Under the pieces are notes generated by a model. That model was given only the letters and a program-made list of their open reading frames with translations. It was not told where the DNA came from and did not search any database. From positions 1-5,503 of the forward strand of contig JAUWTT010000314.1 in NCBI GenBank assembly GCA_030614585.1: DNA of 5,503 bases, in the 5' to 3' direction. The stretch is from Acidobacteriota bacterium (GTDB lineage: Bacteria > Acidobacteriota > UBA6911 > RPQK01 > JAPXNP01). The translations under genes were made by a program, and so were the position numbers. This document shows, in pieces, positions 5,490 to 5,503 of the stretch (its first letter is position 1; every line of letters begins with the position of its first letter).

Positions 5490-5503
5490 TATAAGAACTA
5501 AAC

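Noticed and set aside
5356..5503. Possible integron attC-like site, from GTTAGCT at 5356 and ACTAAAC at the edge
   Set aside because: Neither sequence fits the R'/R'' consensus (GTTRRRY, RYYYAAC), the orientation is wrong, and no integrase or cassette is present.

Overview
The window looks like a chromosomal segment of an Acidobacteriota-like Gram-negative bacterium. This rests on three families that are abundant in that phylum: an Oar-like TonB-dependent receptor with an N-terminal carboxypeptidase-regulatory-like domain, a CRTAC1-type FG-GAP/ASPIC-UnbV propeller protein, and a sulfatase-like hydrolase fused to C-terminal TPRs. Planctomycetes and some uncultured lineages share the last two, so the phylum is an inference. 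No rRNA, tRNA, CRISPR array or transposase was seen.

Layout. Positions 1-928 (minus strand) hold the first 309 codons of the TonB-dependent receptor, which runs off the left edge. Positions 929-1181 are its upstream region, with a 19-bp perfect palindrome over a candidate -10 box, a second possible promoter and a good ribosome binding site. Positions 1182-2927 (minus) encode a complete 581-residue exported protein with seven DxDxDG calcium loops and an ASPIC/UnbV C-terminus. Positions 2928-3104 are a divergent control region with an inverted repeat. Positions 3105-5219 (plus) encode a complete exported sulfatase-like/TPR protein of about 704 residues, with Thr where sulfatases carry the Cys or Ser that becomes formylglycine. 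Positions 5217-5272 are eight uninterrupted copies of the heptamer TGNCAAR, the first of which supplies the stop codon. Positions 5273-5503 look noncoding but are rich in inverted and direct repeats.

All three proteins carry export signals and would act in the periplasm, outer membrane or cell surface. A plausible reading is an envelope module: the receptor imports a ligand or binds a polymer, the propeller protein acts as a surface or periplasmic interaction scaffold, and the sulfatase-like enzyme modifies a phospho- or sulfo-ester substrate while its TPRs recruit partners. Apart from the fold assignments this is inference. Each family is known; the less ordinary points are the Thr active site, the palindromic control site, and the heptamer array with its structured downstream region.
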